Under the pieces are notes generated by a model, which was not told the origin of the DNA, did no database searches, and saw only the letters and a list, made by a program, of their open reading frames with translations. From Inquilinus sp. KBS0705 (GTDB lineage: Bacteria > Bacteroidota > Bacteroidia > Sphingobacteriales > Sphingobacteriaceae), in the NCBI GenBank assembly GCA_005938025.2, contig VCCI02000002.1, forward strand, positions 248,001 to 312,000: DNA of 64,000 nt, read 5' to 3'. This document shows, piece after piece, positions 17,894 to 27,500 of the stretch (positions are counted from its first letter, which is position 1; every line of letters begins with the position of its first letter). The position numbers were made by a program, and so were the translations under genes.

Positions 17894-18277
17894 CTATTGT
17901 TGTATAACCGATAGGATGTTGCCAGCGGGGTCTTTAAACCAAGCTATTAAGGGGCCGCCGCCACGAAAGATATTGTCTTCATCCGTTTTAAAGTTTTCCA
18001 TATCGTAAGTTTCAAACTGAATGCCTTTCTCTTTAAGGGCCTTTACCGTTTCTTCGATGTTTGGTACCGGGAAGTTCAATATGGTAAATGTTGCAGGCTG
18101 GTGGTTGGGCTTGGGATAGGCCAACACCTTATTACCACCGGGCAAATGCAGGGTAAGCAGATCGTACATCTTTTCATCAATAGTTACTTCTAAACCCAAC
18201 AGGTCGCCGTAAAACTGTTTTGCTTTATGGGTATCGTCAACAGAAAACCCGCTAAATGCTTTTGAATCTTTTAACAT
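17894..18277 (-). CDS. VOC (glyoxalase/dioxygenase fold) protein
   Basis: A 127-residue vicinal-oxygen-chelate protein with the beta-alpha-beta-beta-beta pattern: [19 protein letters not shown] at the start and [16 protein letters not shown] at the end. Members bind metals or act as resistance and detoxification proteins; the substrate is unknown. The frame extends 24 codons upstream, but the ATG at 18275-18277 begins the family sequence and is preferred. It lies 54 bases upstream of ligD on the same strand and may be co-transcribed with it. Confidence 0.85.
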   Translation of the reverse strand: MLKDSKAFSGFSVDDTHKAKQFYGDLLGLEVTIDEKMYDLLTLHLPGGNKVLAYPKPNHQPATFTILNFPVPNIEETVKALKEKGIQFETYDMENFKTDEDNIFRGGGPLIAWFKDPAGNILSVIQQ

Positions 18278-18433
18278 GGTATTGCTTTTATAGTTACCCC
18301 GCAAATGTGCAGCCAATAAACTAATATATAAGTATATAAACGCGACCAATTAGGTGCAAATTTGAGACATACTGCCAAATGCTTATATTTAACCCGGATG
18401 ACGGTTAGTAAAACATACTCAAAGTACTGCAAC

Positions 18434-18781
18434 ATGGCTAAAAAAGGCTTGTGGCTTTTGGCTGTATTACTTAGTTTCTTTACGTTCTCTGGCGTTGCGG
18501 TTGCTCAACAACAACACTATGCTACCCAAACAGAAGCATTTTACAAAAGACTTCCTAATACAAAAGGTGCTGTTATCTATAAAAGCGCCTCTTTAAAAAG
18601 CCATAAACAAAATCCTTGGTTTTTAAACACCAGTAATGCTGTGGCTACAGCTAATTATGGTCATTTAGTAAGCATATACTACAACCATCAAAAGCAAATA
18701 GTCAAATTACTGCCAAACGGTTTATTACGGCAACGCCCTGCCCGTACTGATCTGGAGATGCCTGCTTCTTCTCTGACGTAA
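18434..18781 (+). CDS. Small secreted protein of unknown function
   Basis: A 115-residue protein starting at the ATG at 18434 (a longer frame from 18362 would add a non-signal N-terminus). Residues 1-23 form a signal peptide (MAKKGLWLLAVLLSFFTFSG ending in VAVAQ). The rest is small, rich in Tyr, Asn, Lys and Gln, with no motif I recognise. It is probably periplasmic or surface exposed. Confidence 0.55.
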   Translation: MAKKGLWLLAVLLSFFTFSGVAVAQQQHYATQTEAFYKRLPNTKGAVIYKSASLKSHKQNPWFLNTSNAVATANYGHLVSIYYNHQKQIVKLLPNGLLRQRPARTDLEMPASSLT

Positions 18782-18859
18782 GCTTCGCTTACTCCTATTT
18801 AATTCTTTCTTAACACATTTTGCTGTGCGACGCACGGCCTTACGCTATATATTATATTT

Positions 18860-19054
18860 ATGAAAAAGCTCAAAAAAATATTGAGGCTTTGCTCGCTAAT
18901 ATTATTTTTATTATTAGCATTAGGCGGCGTAGCCATAACCGGTGCCGCGCCTACTCCACCAAAACACCGCAACATTATAAATACAGAAACAGTCATAAAA
19001 AAAGAAGAGGACGATGAAGAGCCAGAAGAATATAACGCTGTCTTTAAACATTAA
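18860..19054 (+). CDS. Small membrane-anchored or secreted peptide
   Basis: A 64-residue protein with a hydrophobic N-terminal segment (about 8-28) followed by a short polar tail rich in Glu and Asp (KKEEDDEEPEE). The ATG follows an AT-rich stretch. No family is recognised. It could be a real small membrane protein or a chance ORF; the regular signal-like N-terminus makes it more likely real. Confidence 0.45.
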   Translation: MKKLKKILRLCSLILFLLLALGGVAITGAAPTPPKHRNIINTETVIKKEEDDEEPEEYNAVFKH

Positions 19055-19069
19055 ACAGCTATTAGTGCT

Positions 19070-19543
19070 TTATTTATCAGCCATTGGATATCCCTTGCTT
19101 GTCCAGTTAGTATGCAAGTTGGTTGGCAGGTTTAACACTTTAATATTAGCAAACCCTTCTTTTTGCAATTCGAAAAATGCCGGGCGTATATTGGGGCATT
19201 TGGTATAAGGGCAGCACCCACAATAAATTACTATAGCGGTGCTTTTTGGCAAACCGGCAAGCGCTGCTTTTAATTTGCCTAAATTTTCGGTATTATTTAC
19301 TGCGCCAATATGTTTCGCAAATTTAATATCCTCTACCGCTCCAATATTAAATATAATGGGTTGCGTTGCTTTATCATCTTTAAGCCTGGCATCTAATTCT
19401 GCCGGCTCAATTAACTGGTTATCAGTCCACGGCACACTTATTCCGGCTGTAATTGGAGTGGCGGATGTTTGTGCCTGGACATTTTTATTCGTTAATATTA
19501 ATACGAATAAAGATAGAGTTAATATTATAATTTGTTTTTTCAT
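19070..19543 (-). CDS. Secreted rhodanese-like protein
   Basis: A 157-residue protein with a signal peptide (cleavage after about residue 24, ...NVQAQ) and a rhodanese-like fold (ELDARLKDDK, IFNIGAVEDI, IVIYCGCCPYTKCPNIRPAF). The expected active-site Cys lies in YCGCCPYTKC, a loop with four cysteines, which is unusual. A TTG at 19564 would extend the frame by 7 residues, but the ATG at 19541-19543 gives the better signal peptide. The protein probably acts in the periplasm on sulfur or thiol substrates; the substrate is unknown. Confidence 0.75.
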   Translation of the reverse strand: MKKQIIILTLSLFVLILTNKNVQAQTSATPITAGISVPWTDNQLIEPAELDARLKDDKATQPIIFNIGAVEDIKFAKHIGAVNNTENLGKLKAALAGLPKSTAIVIYCGCCPYTKCPNIRPAFFELQKEGFANIKVLNLPTNLHTNWTSKGYPMADK

Positions 19544-19789
19544 ATGTATTATTTTTTTCTTCAAAGAGGTGTTTCATAAATATCGGGTTAATTTTTTATA
19601 CAATTATGATACGACATCAAAAAGCGCTGTTTAACCCTTAAAATCAAGCATTTAAAAAAATTTCTTTTTTTGTTTAAAACTTAAAGGAATAATGTAACAT
19701 TGCGGTCACTTATGCCGTATTAATTATTATTATAGTATTTATTACTTATTATGCAATAAAATGTATATTAGTTAACTCAATATTTACCC

Positions 19790-20452
19790 ATGGCCGACCT
19801 GCAATTACTGGAAAATATACAACAGTTTGACTCTTGTATCATACTCAACTTTAAACAAAAAGAGCCTGTAGTGCAAGACTTTGCGCAGGTTACTGCCGAA
19901 TTAAATAATGTAAGAGCTATGATCAATGAGATGATCGAGATCATAGAAACCCGGGAAGACCTGGCGGGCGGCTATACAACTGCAGTTAATAAATATATTA
20001 CCGACTTTAACGAGAAGGCAAATTCATTGATTTTATATAAAGTTGACGGCGGTAACAGCAGTAATTATAACAATAATATAATAAGCGATATTAATAGCTG
20101 GATACAGATCATATACCTGGGATATAACGATAACAAGCCTTATGGGTTTATGGCATTGTATAACGCCTTAAAGTTAAATCAGCTGGTTTACCTCCAAAAA
20201 AACCGATCAATAATAGAGCAAATAAAAGCAGAAGTAAGACAATCAAGAAATAAAGCAACGGAACTGTTTAATTTACTACAGCCGCAGGTAAACCCATTAG
20301 CGCCAGACCCTGCCCTGATCAGAAACCGTATTTTAAATAATATGCAGTCGCAAAAAAAGGAATCCGGATTTATGGCTTCCATACTTCAGTTCTTTATAAC
20401 CGTTTTCATATTTGTATTTATTGCGTACTTCTTGTGGATATGTTTCTACTAA
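19790..20452 (+). CDS. Unknown protein with C-terminal membrane anchor
   Basis: A 220-residue, mostly helical protein. The first 190 residues are soluble and rich in Gln, Asn and Glu, with coiled-coil character (QFDSCIILNFKQKEPVVQD, MINEMIEIIETRED). A single hydrophobic segment (about 198-218) at the very C-terminus suggests a tail-anchored membrane protein. No family recognised. The upstream 225 bases are very AT-rich with no clear feature. Confidence 0.55.
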   Translation: MADLQLLENIQQFDSCIILNFKQKEPVVQDFAQVTAELNNVRAMINEMIEIIETREDLAGGYTTAVNKYITDFNEKANSLILYKVDGGNSSNYNNNIISDINSWIQIIYLGYNDNKPYGFMALYNALKLNQLVYLQKNRSIIEQIKAEVRQSRNKATELFNLLQPQVNPLAPDPALIRNRILNNMQSQKKESGFMASILQFFITVFIFVFIAYFLWICFY

Positions 20453-20498
20453 TAACGGGGCCGCTTTTTAGTAATAAAATGTGGTTAACATACTACGT

Positions 20499-21194
20499 TT
20501 AATGGATAGCTGGCCTTAATAACAACGATGTAGTGGTACCCAATACCGCCCCGCCAAAAACATCACTTGGATAATGCACCCCCAGGTACATACGCGAGTA
20601 GCCTACCGACCCTGCCCATAAATAAGCCGGTGCAATTACATACCATTTTGGATATGCCCGCGATAATGCCGTTGCAACCGCAAAACTTGTTGATGTATGA
20701 CCCGAAGGGAACGAAGTACTGCCCGCATTGTAAACCGCAACAATTTTTAAATTTTGGACAAAGGGCCGGCGGCGCTTAAAAATAGTTTTGATTAACAAGG
20801 TAGCGCCAAGGGTAATGGCTGCGCTGCTACCCACATATAAGGCGTTCTGCCGCATCTGGCTATCGTGCCCAACAATGCCGCCAACTAATAATGCAACAGG
20901 TATGCTGTATGAAACATAGGGTAACGAATTAGATAAAAACAGCATTTGTTTTGTTTCGCCATCATTGCGTTTCAACGCCAGGTCTATCAAAACTTTATCA
21001 TCAAACCGCTGAACAAAGTTATTTACCTGCGCTGCCTGAACCTTTACTTGTGTAGTGGTTTTAGTTTGCTCGGGAGCTTTAGGTTGCTCCTCTGTTTTTA
21101 TTTGCGCCACAACGTTTGCTGCAAAAGGTATAGCAAACAACATTTGCAGAACAAATAATGCATTTATAAACCTGGTGCAATTGCTTGTTTTCAT
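20499..21194 (-). CDS. PAP2-family lipid phosphatase
   Basis: A 231-residue membrane phosphatase. All three PAP2 motifs are present: KxxxxxxRP (KTIFKRRRP), PSGH (SFPSGHTST) and SRxxxxxHxxxD (SRMYLGVHYPSD). Several membrane helices lie around them, and an N-terminal signal-like segment (about 8-30) precedes a linker rich in Gln and Thr. Likely substrates are phosphatidic acid or undecaprenyl pyrophosphate; the sequence does not decide which. Confidence 0.88.
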   Translation of the reverse strand: MKTSNCTRFINALFVLQMLFAIPFAANVVAQIKTEEQPKAPEQTKTTTQVKVQAAQVNNFVQRFDDKVLIDLALKRNDGETKQMLFLSNSLPYVSYSIPVALLVGGIVGHDSQMRQNALYVGSSAAITLGATLLIKTIFKRRRPFVQNLKIVAVYNAGSTSFPSGHTSTSFAVATALSRAYPKWYVIAPAYLWAGSVGYSRMYLGVHYPSDVFGGAVLGTTTSLLLRPAIH

Positions 21195-21304
21195 AATGAG
21201 ATCAACGAGCTATATATAATAAAGCCCAGCTTAAGGCATTGGCTTATGCAACGCCAACTTAACAATAAAATTGTTAAGTTTTAAATGGGGGCCGGCCGAC
21301 ACAC

Positions 21305-21336
21305 AAAAGCCCTGAGACTTACGGCTCAAGGCTTTT
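21305..21336 (-). terminator. Terminator downstream of tRNA-Pro
   Basis: Stem 21305-21311 with 21330-21336 and 21313-21316 with 21325-21328 (one mismatch pair between). It lies downstream of the tRNA on the minus strand, with a T-run at the 3' side. Confidence 0.6.
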
Positions 21337-21347
21337 TACTTTTCTCG

Positions 21348-21421
21348 TCGGGATGGCGGGATTCGAACCCACGACCTCCAGCACCCCATGCTGGCGCGAT
21401 ACCGGGCTACGCTACATCCCG
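21348..21421 (-). tRNA. tRNA-Pro (anticodon GGG)
   Basis: A 74-base cloverleaf: acceptor 7-bp stem CGGGATG/CATCCCG (21349-21355 with 21415-21421), D arm, anticodon stem CCAGC/GCTGG with loop ATGGGGT (anticodon GGG), and T arm with GTTCGAATC. The CCA end is not encoded. GGG reads the proline codons CCC and CCU. Confidence 0.93.
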
Positions 21422-21615
21422 AAATATTCAGGAACCCGAACGCTGCAAATATAAATATGAAATTTAATTTATAAAGTGTTCGTTTAATTTTGCGCCCCTT
21501 CACAAACACGGCCCAGCATTTCACAAATAGCTATACAACAGCGGGTTTGATAAAATGAACAATTTATATTCTTCATAGCTTGGCAATACCAATTGTAAAA
21601 CTAATTTATTGTAAT

Positions 21616-22638
21616 ATGAAAGTTATAGCTTTACGTTTAGCAGCCGTCTTGTTGGTAAGCTGCTGCATCTTTTCTTGTAAAAAAGAATTTGTCGACACCC
21701 AGTCGCCCACAAAGCTCGATGAGAAAACAAGTGTCTCTATTACCCCGACTACTATTTTCGCGCCGGGGCTGCACAATTTTACCGACATCCATATTTGTTA
21801 TGATGACAAAGTATTTTTACTAGAAGGCGGAAAATTGAAACGGTTAGTAGGCACCGACCTGGTTGATGTTCCTTTACCTGCTTCGGTATACAAAGATTTC
21901 GATCCCAAATTTTTAACAATTTCAAAAGACTTTACTTTTTATTTGAGGGCCAATACCGGTATCAAGATAATAAAATCGGGTAAAGAAATTGGCTACTACA
22001 AGGTCGGCCAGGCTCCGCTTGAAAACTTTACACCCAATACCTTTGGTAATTTCGAAATTGAGGTTGACGAAACAGATCACTCTCTTGTTTTTGGAACAGT
22101 ACGGTTTGGCTTCGATTCAACTTCTTACGCCATTGCTAAGATCACAAAAGACGGGCATTATGGCGATATAACTTTTCCAAATGTAGTAGAGCAATTTATT
22201 ACAGCCTTTGGGCTGGGCCCAAGTACCGGCGAAATCTGGAGCGGAAATTTAGAGACCAACGGGAACTCCTATTTCGACGGATTATTAAAAAGTACTGTAT
22301 CTACACCTCCCTTTACTTATGGCAATACTAAGCTTTATGGCCAGCATCCATCAACTCATATCAGCTTCCCTACCGAGGGGCCTATTGATTCGGTAGAGTT
22401 TGCTGTAATTTCCGGAATAACGGTGAGTAAGAATAGCAAGGTTGTATACTACAAAACGGGCAGCTTTGGCGAGGAGGAAGACGTTGATGGAGTAAACAGT
22501 TTTGGTAATGTTTTTAAAATTGAAGACGGTATTGTAAAACGGCTAACAGAGAATGTTGACGGAAAACGGCTGGCCATTTCTAACAACGGTAAAACCCTTT
22601 ACATAGCAGGAAAAGGGTTATCAAAAATAGAGCTTTGA
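21616..22638 (+). CDS. Secreted lipoprotein of unknown function
   Basis: A 340-residue protein beginning at the ATG at 21616 (the longer frame starts at a TTG at 21580). The N-terminus is a lipoprotein signal (ALRLAAVLLVSCCIFSC), with more than one candidate acylated Cys. The body has repeating short beta-strand segments with Gly, Asp and Asn turns (NGKTLYIAGKG, NSKVVYYKTGSFG), suggesting a beta-propeller-like fold. No catalytic motif is visible. It is likely exported to the outer membrane or periplasm. Confidence 0.65.
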   Translation: MKVIALRLAAVLLVSCCIFSCKKEFVDTQSPTKLDEKTSVSITPTTIFAPGLHNFTDIHICYDDKVFLLEGGKLKRLVGTDLVDVPLPASVYKDFDPKFLTISKDFTFYLRANTGIKIIKSGKEIGYYKVGQAPLENFTPNTFGNFEIEVDETDHSLVFGTVRFGFDSTSYAIAKITKDGHYGDITFPNVVEQFITAFGLGPSTGEIWSGNLETNGNSYFDGLLKSTVSTPPFTYGNTKLYGQHPSTHISFPTEGPIDSVEFAVISGITVSKNSKVVYYKTGSFGEEEDVDGVNSFGNVFKIEDGIVKRLTENVDGKRLAISNNGKTLYIAGKGLSKIEL

Positions 22639-22654
22639 TAACCTATGCTGTAAC

Positions 22655-23914
22655 TCAAACCGTTTGCAGGTGATGCTCATCAACCGCCATTACGTTGTGC
22701 TGTTGTTTTAGCTTCTCTTTACGTTGATAACGAATATGTAGCAGCCCAATAAGTAATGCCACAATACCTTCGGCCATTATTGTATTGGGCGCTCCTATCC
22801 ATTTAGATACCGCGCCAACCAACAGGCCGCCTACGGGTTGCATGCCAAAAAAAGCCATAGCGTAAAAGCTGATCACCCGGCCGCGCATGCCGGCTTCTAC
22901 CGTTGTTTGTATGAGCGTATTGCTAATGGTTATCTGCGACATCATGCCGAAGCCTGCAATGGTAACAAATACCAGGGCCATCGGGTAAATGTGCTCGTGC
23001 GAAAACAATATCAGCCCGGCGCCAAAAACCATGGTGTTAATACATAGTATCTTTTTTAAATTGGCGCCCGCTTTAACAGATGCCAGGAAAATAGCCCCCG
23101 AAAAGGCTCCTAAGCCTATCACACTATCAATCACCCCGAATGTGGTAGCGTTGCCTTTAAAAACTTCGCGGGCATAATAGGGCAGCAGGGTGCTAAAAGG
23201 CAATACTAAAAGGCTTATTAGCCCCAGCATCATTATAACAAAGGCAATTGATGGGGTGGCCTTTAAATAAGCAAATCCTTCTTTAAGTTCGTCGTAAACA
23301 TTTTTAACATGGGGTTGCTCAACATACTTGGGTAGCCTCATCATTAACAAAGACCCTATAACCGCCACAAAACTTACCGCGTTAAGCGCAAAGCAAACAT
23401 CGTCACCCAGTGTCTCTAAAACAAACCCTGCAATAGCCGGGCCTATCAAGCGCGACAGGTTAACCATTGACGAATTGAGCGCCAGGGCATTTGGCAGATC
23501 CCTTTTATCGTCTATCATCTCGTACACCAATGATTGCCGTGCAGGCACATCAAAAGCGTTAATGATACCTAACACCACGCTTAAGGCCAATATTTCCCAC
23601 ACCTGGTAGTGTTTAAAAAATATCAGCGCCGTTAATAACACGGCTTGTATCATTGATGCTATTTGTGTGCCCAGTAATACCCTGAAACGGTTATACCTGT
23701 CAGACACTACGCCGCCTAGCAACGACAACAAAAAGGATGGGAACTGGCTGGCAAAGAGTGTAAGCCCCAGCATAAATGTAGAATGTGTAAGCGTGTAAAC
23801 TACCCAGCTTACTGCGGTTTTCTGCATCCAGGTGCCAATAAGCGATATAGACTGGCCTGCAAAATATAACCTATAGTTACGACTGCGAAATGCTTTAAAT
23901 GTACTTATATTCAT
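22655..23914 (-). CDS. MFS efflux transporter
   Basis: A 419-residue major facilitator of the MFS_3/EntS-like group, with about 12 predicted transmembrane helices. The N-terminal FRSRNYRLYFAGQSISLIG and GGVVSDRYNRFRVL (the family A-motif DR..R) are typical. It is probably a drug or siderophore exporter. It lies 29 bases downstream of a MarR regulator on the same strand, an arrangement common for regulated efflux pumps. Confidence 0.9.
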   Translation of the reverse strand: MNISTFKAFRSRNYRLYFAGQSISLIGTWMQKTAVSWVVYTLTHSTFMLGLTLFASQFPSFLLSLLGGVVSDRYNRFRVLLGTQIASMIQAVLLTALIFFKHYQVWEILALSVVLGIINAFDVPARQSLVYEMIDDKRDLPNALALNSSMVNLSRLIGPAIAGFVLETLGDDVCFALNAVSFVAVIGSLLMMRLPKYVEQPHVKNVYDELKEGFAYLKATPSIAFVIMMLGLISLLVLPFSTLLPYYAREVFKGNATTFGVIDSVIGLGAFSGAIFLASVKAGANLKKILCINTMVFGAGLILFSHEHIYPMALVFVTIAGFGMMSQITISNTLIQTTVEAGMRGRVISFYAMAFFGMQPVGGLLVGAVSKWIGAPNTIMAEGIVALLIGLLHIRYQRKEKLKQQHNVMAVDEHHLQTV

Positions 23915-23943
23915 ATTAATAACCCTTTATGCAAACTTGCGGG

Positions 23944-24378
23944 TTACTCAAAATCAATGAGCTTTGTTAGCGGGGCAATGGCATTTAATAAAAGTTCCTG
24001 CTCGTGCGTGTTGCATGTTTGGGCTATGGCCCGACTTAGCCACATATTACGCTCACTGCGCATCTGTAATAAAAAATCTTCCCCTTTAGCCGATAAAGTT
24101 ACCAGCACCTTACGCTTGTCGGTTGCCGATGTTTTGCGGTTGATAAACCCCAATTGCTGCAAATGGTTCAAAATTTGCGACATAGATTGATTGGTTATCT
24201 TTTCGGCGGCGGCAAGTTCGCTTGGCAGCATTTCGGTTTGATAAAGCATAGCGATGGTGGAACGCATAGTAAGCGAAAGCTGCTGGGCAATAGCCGATTG
24301 CTTACGCAGCTTTTTAATAAGCCTTGTTACTACAGTACGCAGCGCTGCTGCTATTTCATCCGGGTTAATGTTACTCAT
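23944..24378 (-). CDS. MarR-family transcriptional regulator
   Basis: A 144-residue winged-helix regulator (LPSELAAAEKITNQSMSQIL as helix-turn-helix, KRKVLVTLSAKGEDFLLQMR as the wing). It is first in a two-gene operon with an MFS exporter, so it probably controls the pump and itself. A quasi-palindrome overlapping its start region (24385-24412) is a good candidate operator. Confidence 0.93.
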   Translation of the reverse strand: MSNINPDEIAAALRTVVTRLIKKLRKQSAIAQQLSLTMRSTIAMLYQTEMLPSELAAAEKITNQSMSQILNHLQQLGFINRKTSATDKRKVLVTLSAKGEDFLLQMRSERNMWLSRAIAQTCNTHEQELLLNAIAPLTKLIDFE

Positions 24379-24384
24379 TTTATA

Positions 24385-24412
24385 GTAAGATAAACTAATA
24401 AGTTTGCCTTAC
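24385..24412. promoter_or_regulatory. Quasi-palindromic MarR operator
   Basis: A symmetric 28-bp element: GTAAG, 2 bases, AAACT, AATA centre, AGTTT, 2 bases, CTTAC. It touches the -7 element of the marR promoter on its downstream side, so a bound dimer would cover the start of transcription. Autoregulation is the expected use. Confidence 0.65.
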
Positions 24413-24419
24413 AAATATA
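24412..24419 (-). promoter_or_regulatory. -7 element of marR (TATATTTG)
   Basis: On the minus strand TATATTTG matches TAnnTTTG, 34 bases before the marR ATG. The proposed operator begins at its edge. Confidence 0.5.
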
Positions 24420-24589
24420 GAAGCTTTGATTACTTTTTTTATCATGTGATTATCATTTATACCCTTGGTTTTTAATTTTATATGGCTTAATATGATGTTG
24501 TAATTACCTAAATTCAAAAAAACATTTTTGTATATTAATTAATGGTTATTTTCGTTAAATCAACAATGTTGATAGCTTTATAAACGGTT

Positions 24590-27500
24590 ATGGCCCCTAC
24601 CGAAAATTATGACCTGTTGATTGATAAGATCAACTCCTTCATTCGTAAATATCATTACAACAACCTGCTGCGCGGGCTGATATTTTTGGGTGCGGGTATA
24701 TTTTCGGCTTATATTGCTATTACGCTAATGGAGTACTTTGGCAACTTTAATACCCTGCTGCGTACTCTGCTTTTTTACTTTTTTATATTGCTTAACCTGG
24801 GCTTAATGATATGGCTGGTTTTACCCCCGCTGCTTGCAAGGTTAAAACTGGCCAAAACACTAAGCCATGATGAAGCCGCCGAAATTATCGGCCACCATTT
24901 TAACGATGTACATGATAAACTGTTAAACACCCTGCAGTTAAAAAAACAGGCTGCCGATAACGCCGAACACCGCGAACTGATTGAGGCCAGTATCAACCAA
25001 AAGATACAGACCTTAAACCCCGTGAGTTTCCCCTCGGCTGTAAACATTCGCGAGAATAGTAAATATCTTAAGTGGGTTATCCCGCCGGCGGCAATTATAT
25101 GTATAATTGCTTTTGCAGCGCCCTCTGTTTTAACAGAAAGTACTAAAAGGCTGATTAGGCACAACGAATACTTTGCACCTGTCGCCCCCTTTCAGTTTGT
25201 AGTAATGAATAAAAGTTTCTCGGCGGTACAAGGCGACGACTTTAAACTGGACATTAAACTAACCGGTGATAAAATACCGTCGGATGTTTATATCGAAACG
25301 GAAACCAACACTTTTAAACTGGATAAAGAGAGCCTCAGCCGCTTTCATTACCTGTTTACTAATTTGCAGCAAAGCACTACGTTTAAGCTATCAGGTAACG
25401 GTTTTACATCAGCACCATACCAAATAAAGGTAAACCTGCGCCCGGTTATCCTACATTTTGATGCAGCGTTGGACTACCCGGCCTACCTGCATAAAAAAAA
25501 CGAGACCCTGGCCAACGCGGGGGACTTAACCCTGCCGGCCGGCACTACTGTAACCTGGAAAATTCACACCCAAAACACCACATCGCTATTGTTTACCCTT
25601 GGCGATAAAAGCCAAACTATACAACCTGCGGCTGATGATGTTTTTGAACACCGTGAAAGATTATTTAAAAACAACTTATACAATATTAGCCCGGTAAATT
25701 TAGCGGTAAACAAAGCCGAACCTGCAGCATACCGCATACAGGTTATAGCAGATGAAGCCCCCGCCATTGAAATGCAGGAAAAGCCCGATTCGGTTAGTAT
25801 GAAAGCTTTTTATTTTAATGGTGAGGTGCAAGACGATCATGGCTTTTCGTCGCTTACATTCCACTATAAAATTGGCGGCAAACAGCAACAAAAATCATTC
25901 ACCAAACAGGTAAAAGCCGATCTTTCTGCCAATCAGGCCCGCTTTTTTTATTACTGGAACCTAAACGAGCTGGGCATAAAGCCCGGTGATGCCGTTTCCT
26001 ATTACTTTGAAGTTGCGGATAATGATGGCGTGGCCGGCCCAAAAGCAACTCGTACGCCCGAGCGTACTATAAACATCCCTGATGCTGGCGCACTTGCCCA
26101 ACAGCTAAACGCGGGCACGCAGGCGGTTAAACAAAAAATGCAGTCGGCAGTAAAGCTGGCCGGGCAAATAGAGCGCAGCGCACAAAAACTTAATCAAACC
26201 CTCCTGGATAAAGATAATCTGTCTTTTGATGAAAAAAAGCAAGTAGAGGAGCTATTGCAAAGGCGTAAAGATCTGGAGGATCTGGTAAAGGATATACAGG
26301 CCGAAAACAAAAAAAATCTATACAACCGCCAGGAAAACCAGGAGCAGAACCAGGAACTATTAGACAAGCAAAAACAGATAGAAGACTTGTTTAATAATGT
26401 GCTGGACGAAAAAACCCGTGATATGTTAAAAAGCCTGCAGCAAATGCTGGAGCAAAACCAAAAAGACGAAACACGCGACGGATTGAGCAAAATGCAGATG
26501 GATAATAAATCGCTTAAAAAAGAGCTTGACCGTATACTGGAGCTTTATAAAAAGCTTGATTTTGACCAAAAGCTTAATCAAAGCGTTAATCAGTTGAACG
26601 AACTGGCAGATCAGCAAAAAAAGCTTGCAGATAACGGCCAAAAGGCCGGCAACAGCGCGCAGGACCTGGAACAGCAAAAAAAACTAAATAACGATTTTCA
26701 GGACGTAAAAAAATCTTTGGACGATCTGCAAAAGGCCGCCGAACAAAGCGGAGCTAAGCAAGAATTTACCAACCCCGAAAAGGAGAAAAATGCTATTGAC
26801 GAGCAAATGAAACAAAGTGCCGATCAACTGCAAAAAAACAATCGCAAACAAGCTGCCGAATCGCAGAAAAAAGCGGCACAGCAATTGCAGCAATTGGCTA
26901 AACAGCTACAGCAAGATGGTGCCGAGGGCGAAGAGAGTCAAAATAATATTGATGCCCGCCAACTACGCGAATTGCTTAAGTCGCTGGTAAACAGCTCATT
27001 TAACCAAGAAAAAATTATGCAATCCATTCGTGGGTTAAACCCTGCCGACCCGAGTTACACCAAACTGGCGCAGCAGCAAAAGGATGTAAAAGATAATTTA
27101 AAAACTGCCGAAGACAGCTTATATTCGCTTAGCCGTAGGGTACCACAAATACAATCTACAGTTAATAAAGAAATTACAGGCATTAATACCCAGGTTGACC
27201 AGGCACTTGAAAACCTTGGCGACCGCAAAACGGCTGAAGCTATACGCAACCAGCAATACGCCATGACGGCCATGAACAACCTGGCACTAATGCTGAGTGA
27301 AGCTTTAGAGCAGTTACAAAAACAACAAAATAAAAGTGGTAAGGGCAAAGGCAAGCAAAACCAGCCTTCGCTGTCGCAGTTAAGCAAAATGCAGCAGCAG
27401 CTTAACCAAAATATGCAAAAAGCGCGCGAACAAATGCAGCAGCAGGGTAACCAGCCACAGGCAAAAAGCGGACAGCTAGGGATGAGCGAGCAACTGGCTA

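Noticed and set aside
21580-21615. Longer start of the lipoprotein at 21616
   Set aside because: It begins with TTG and the ATG at 21616 gives a clean lipoprotein signal.
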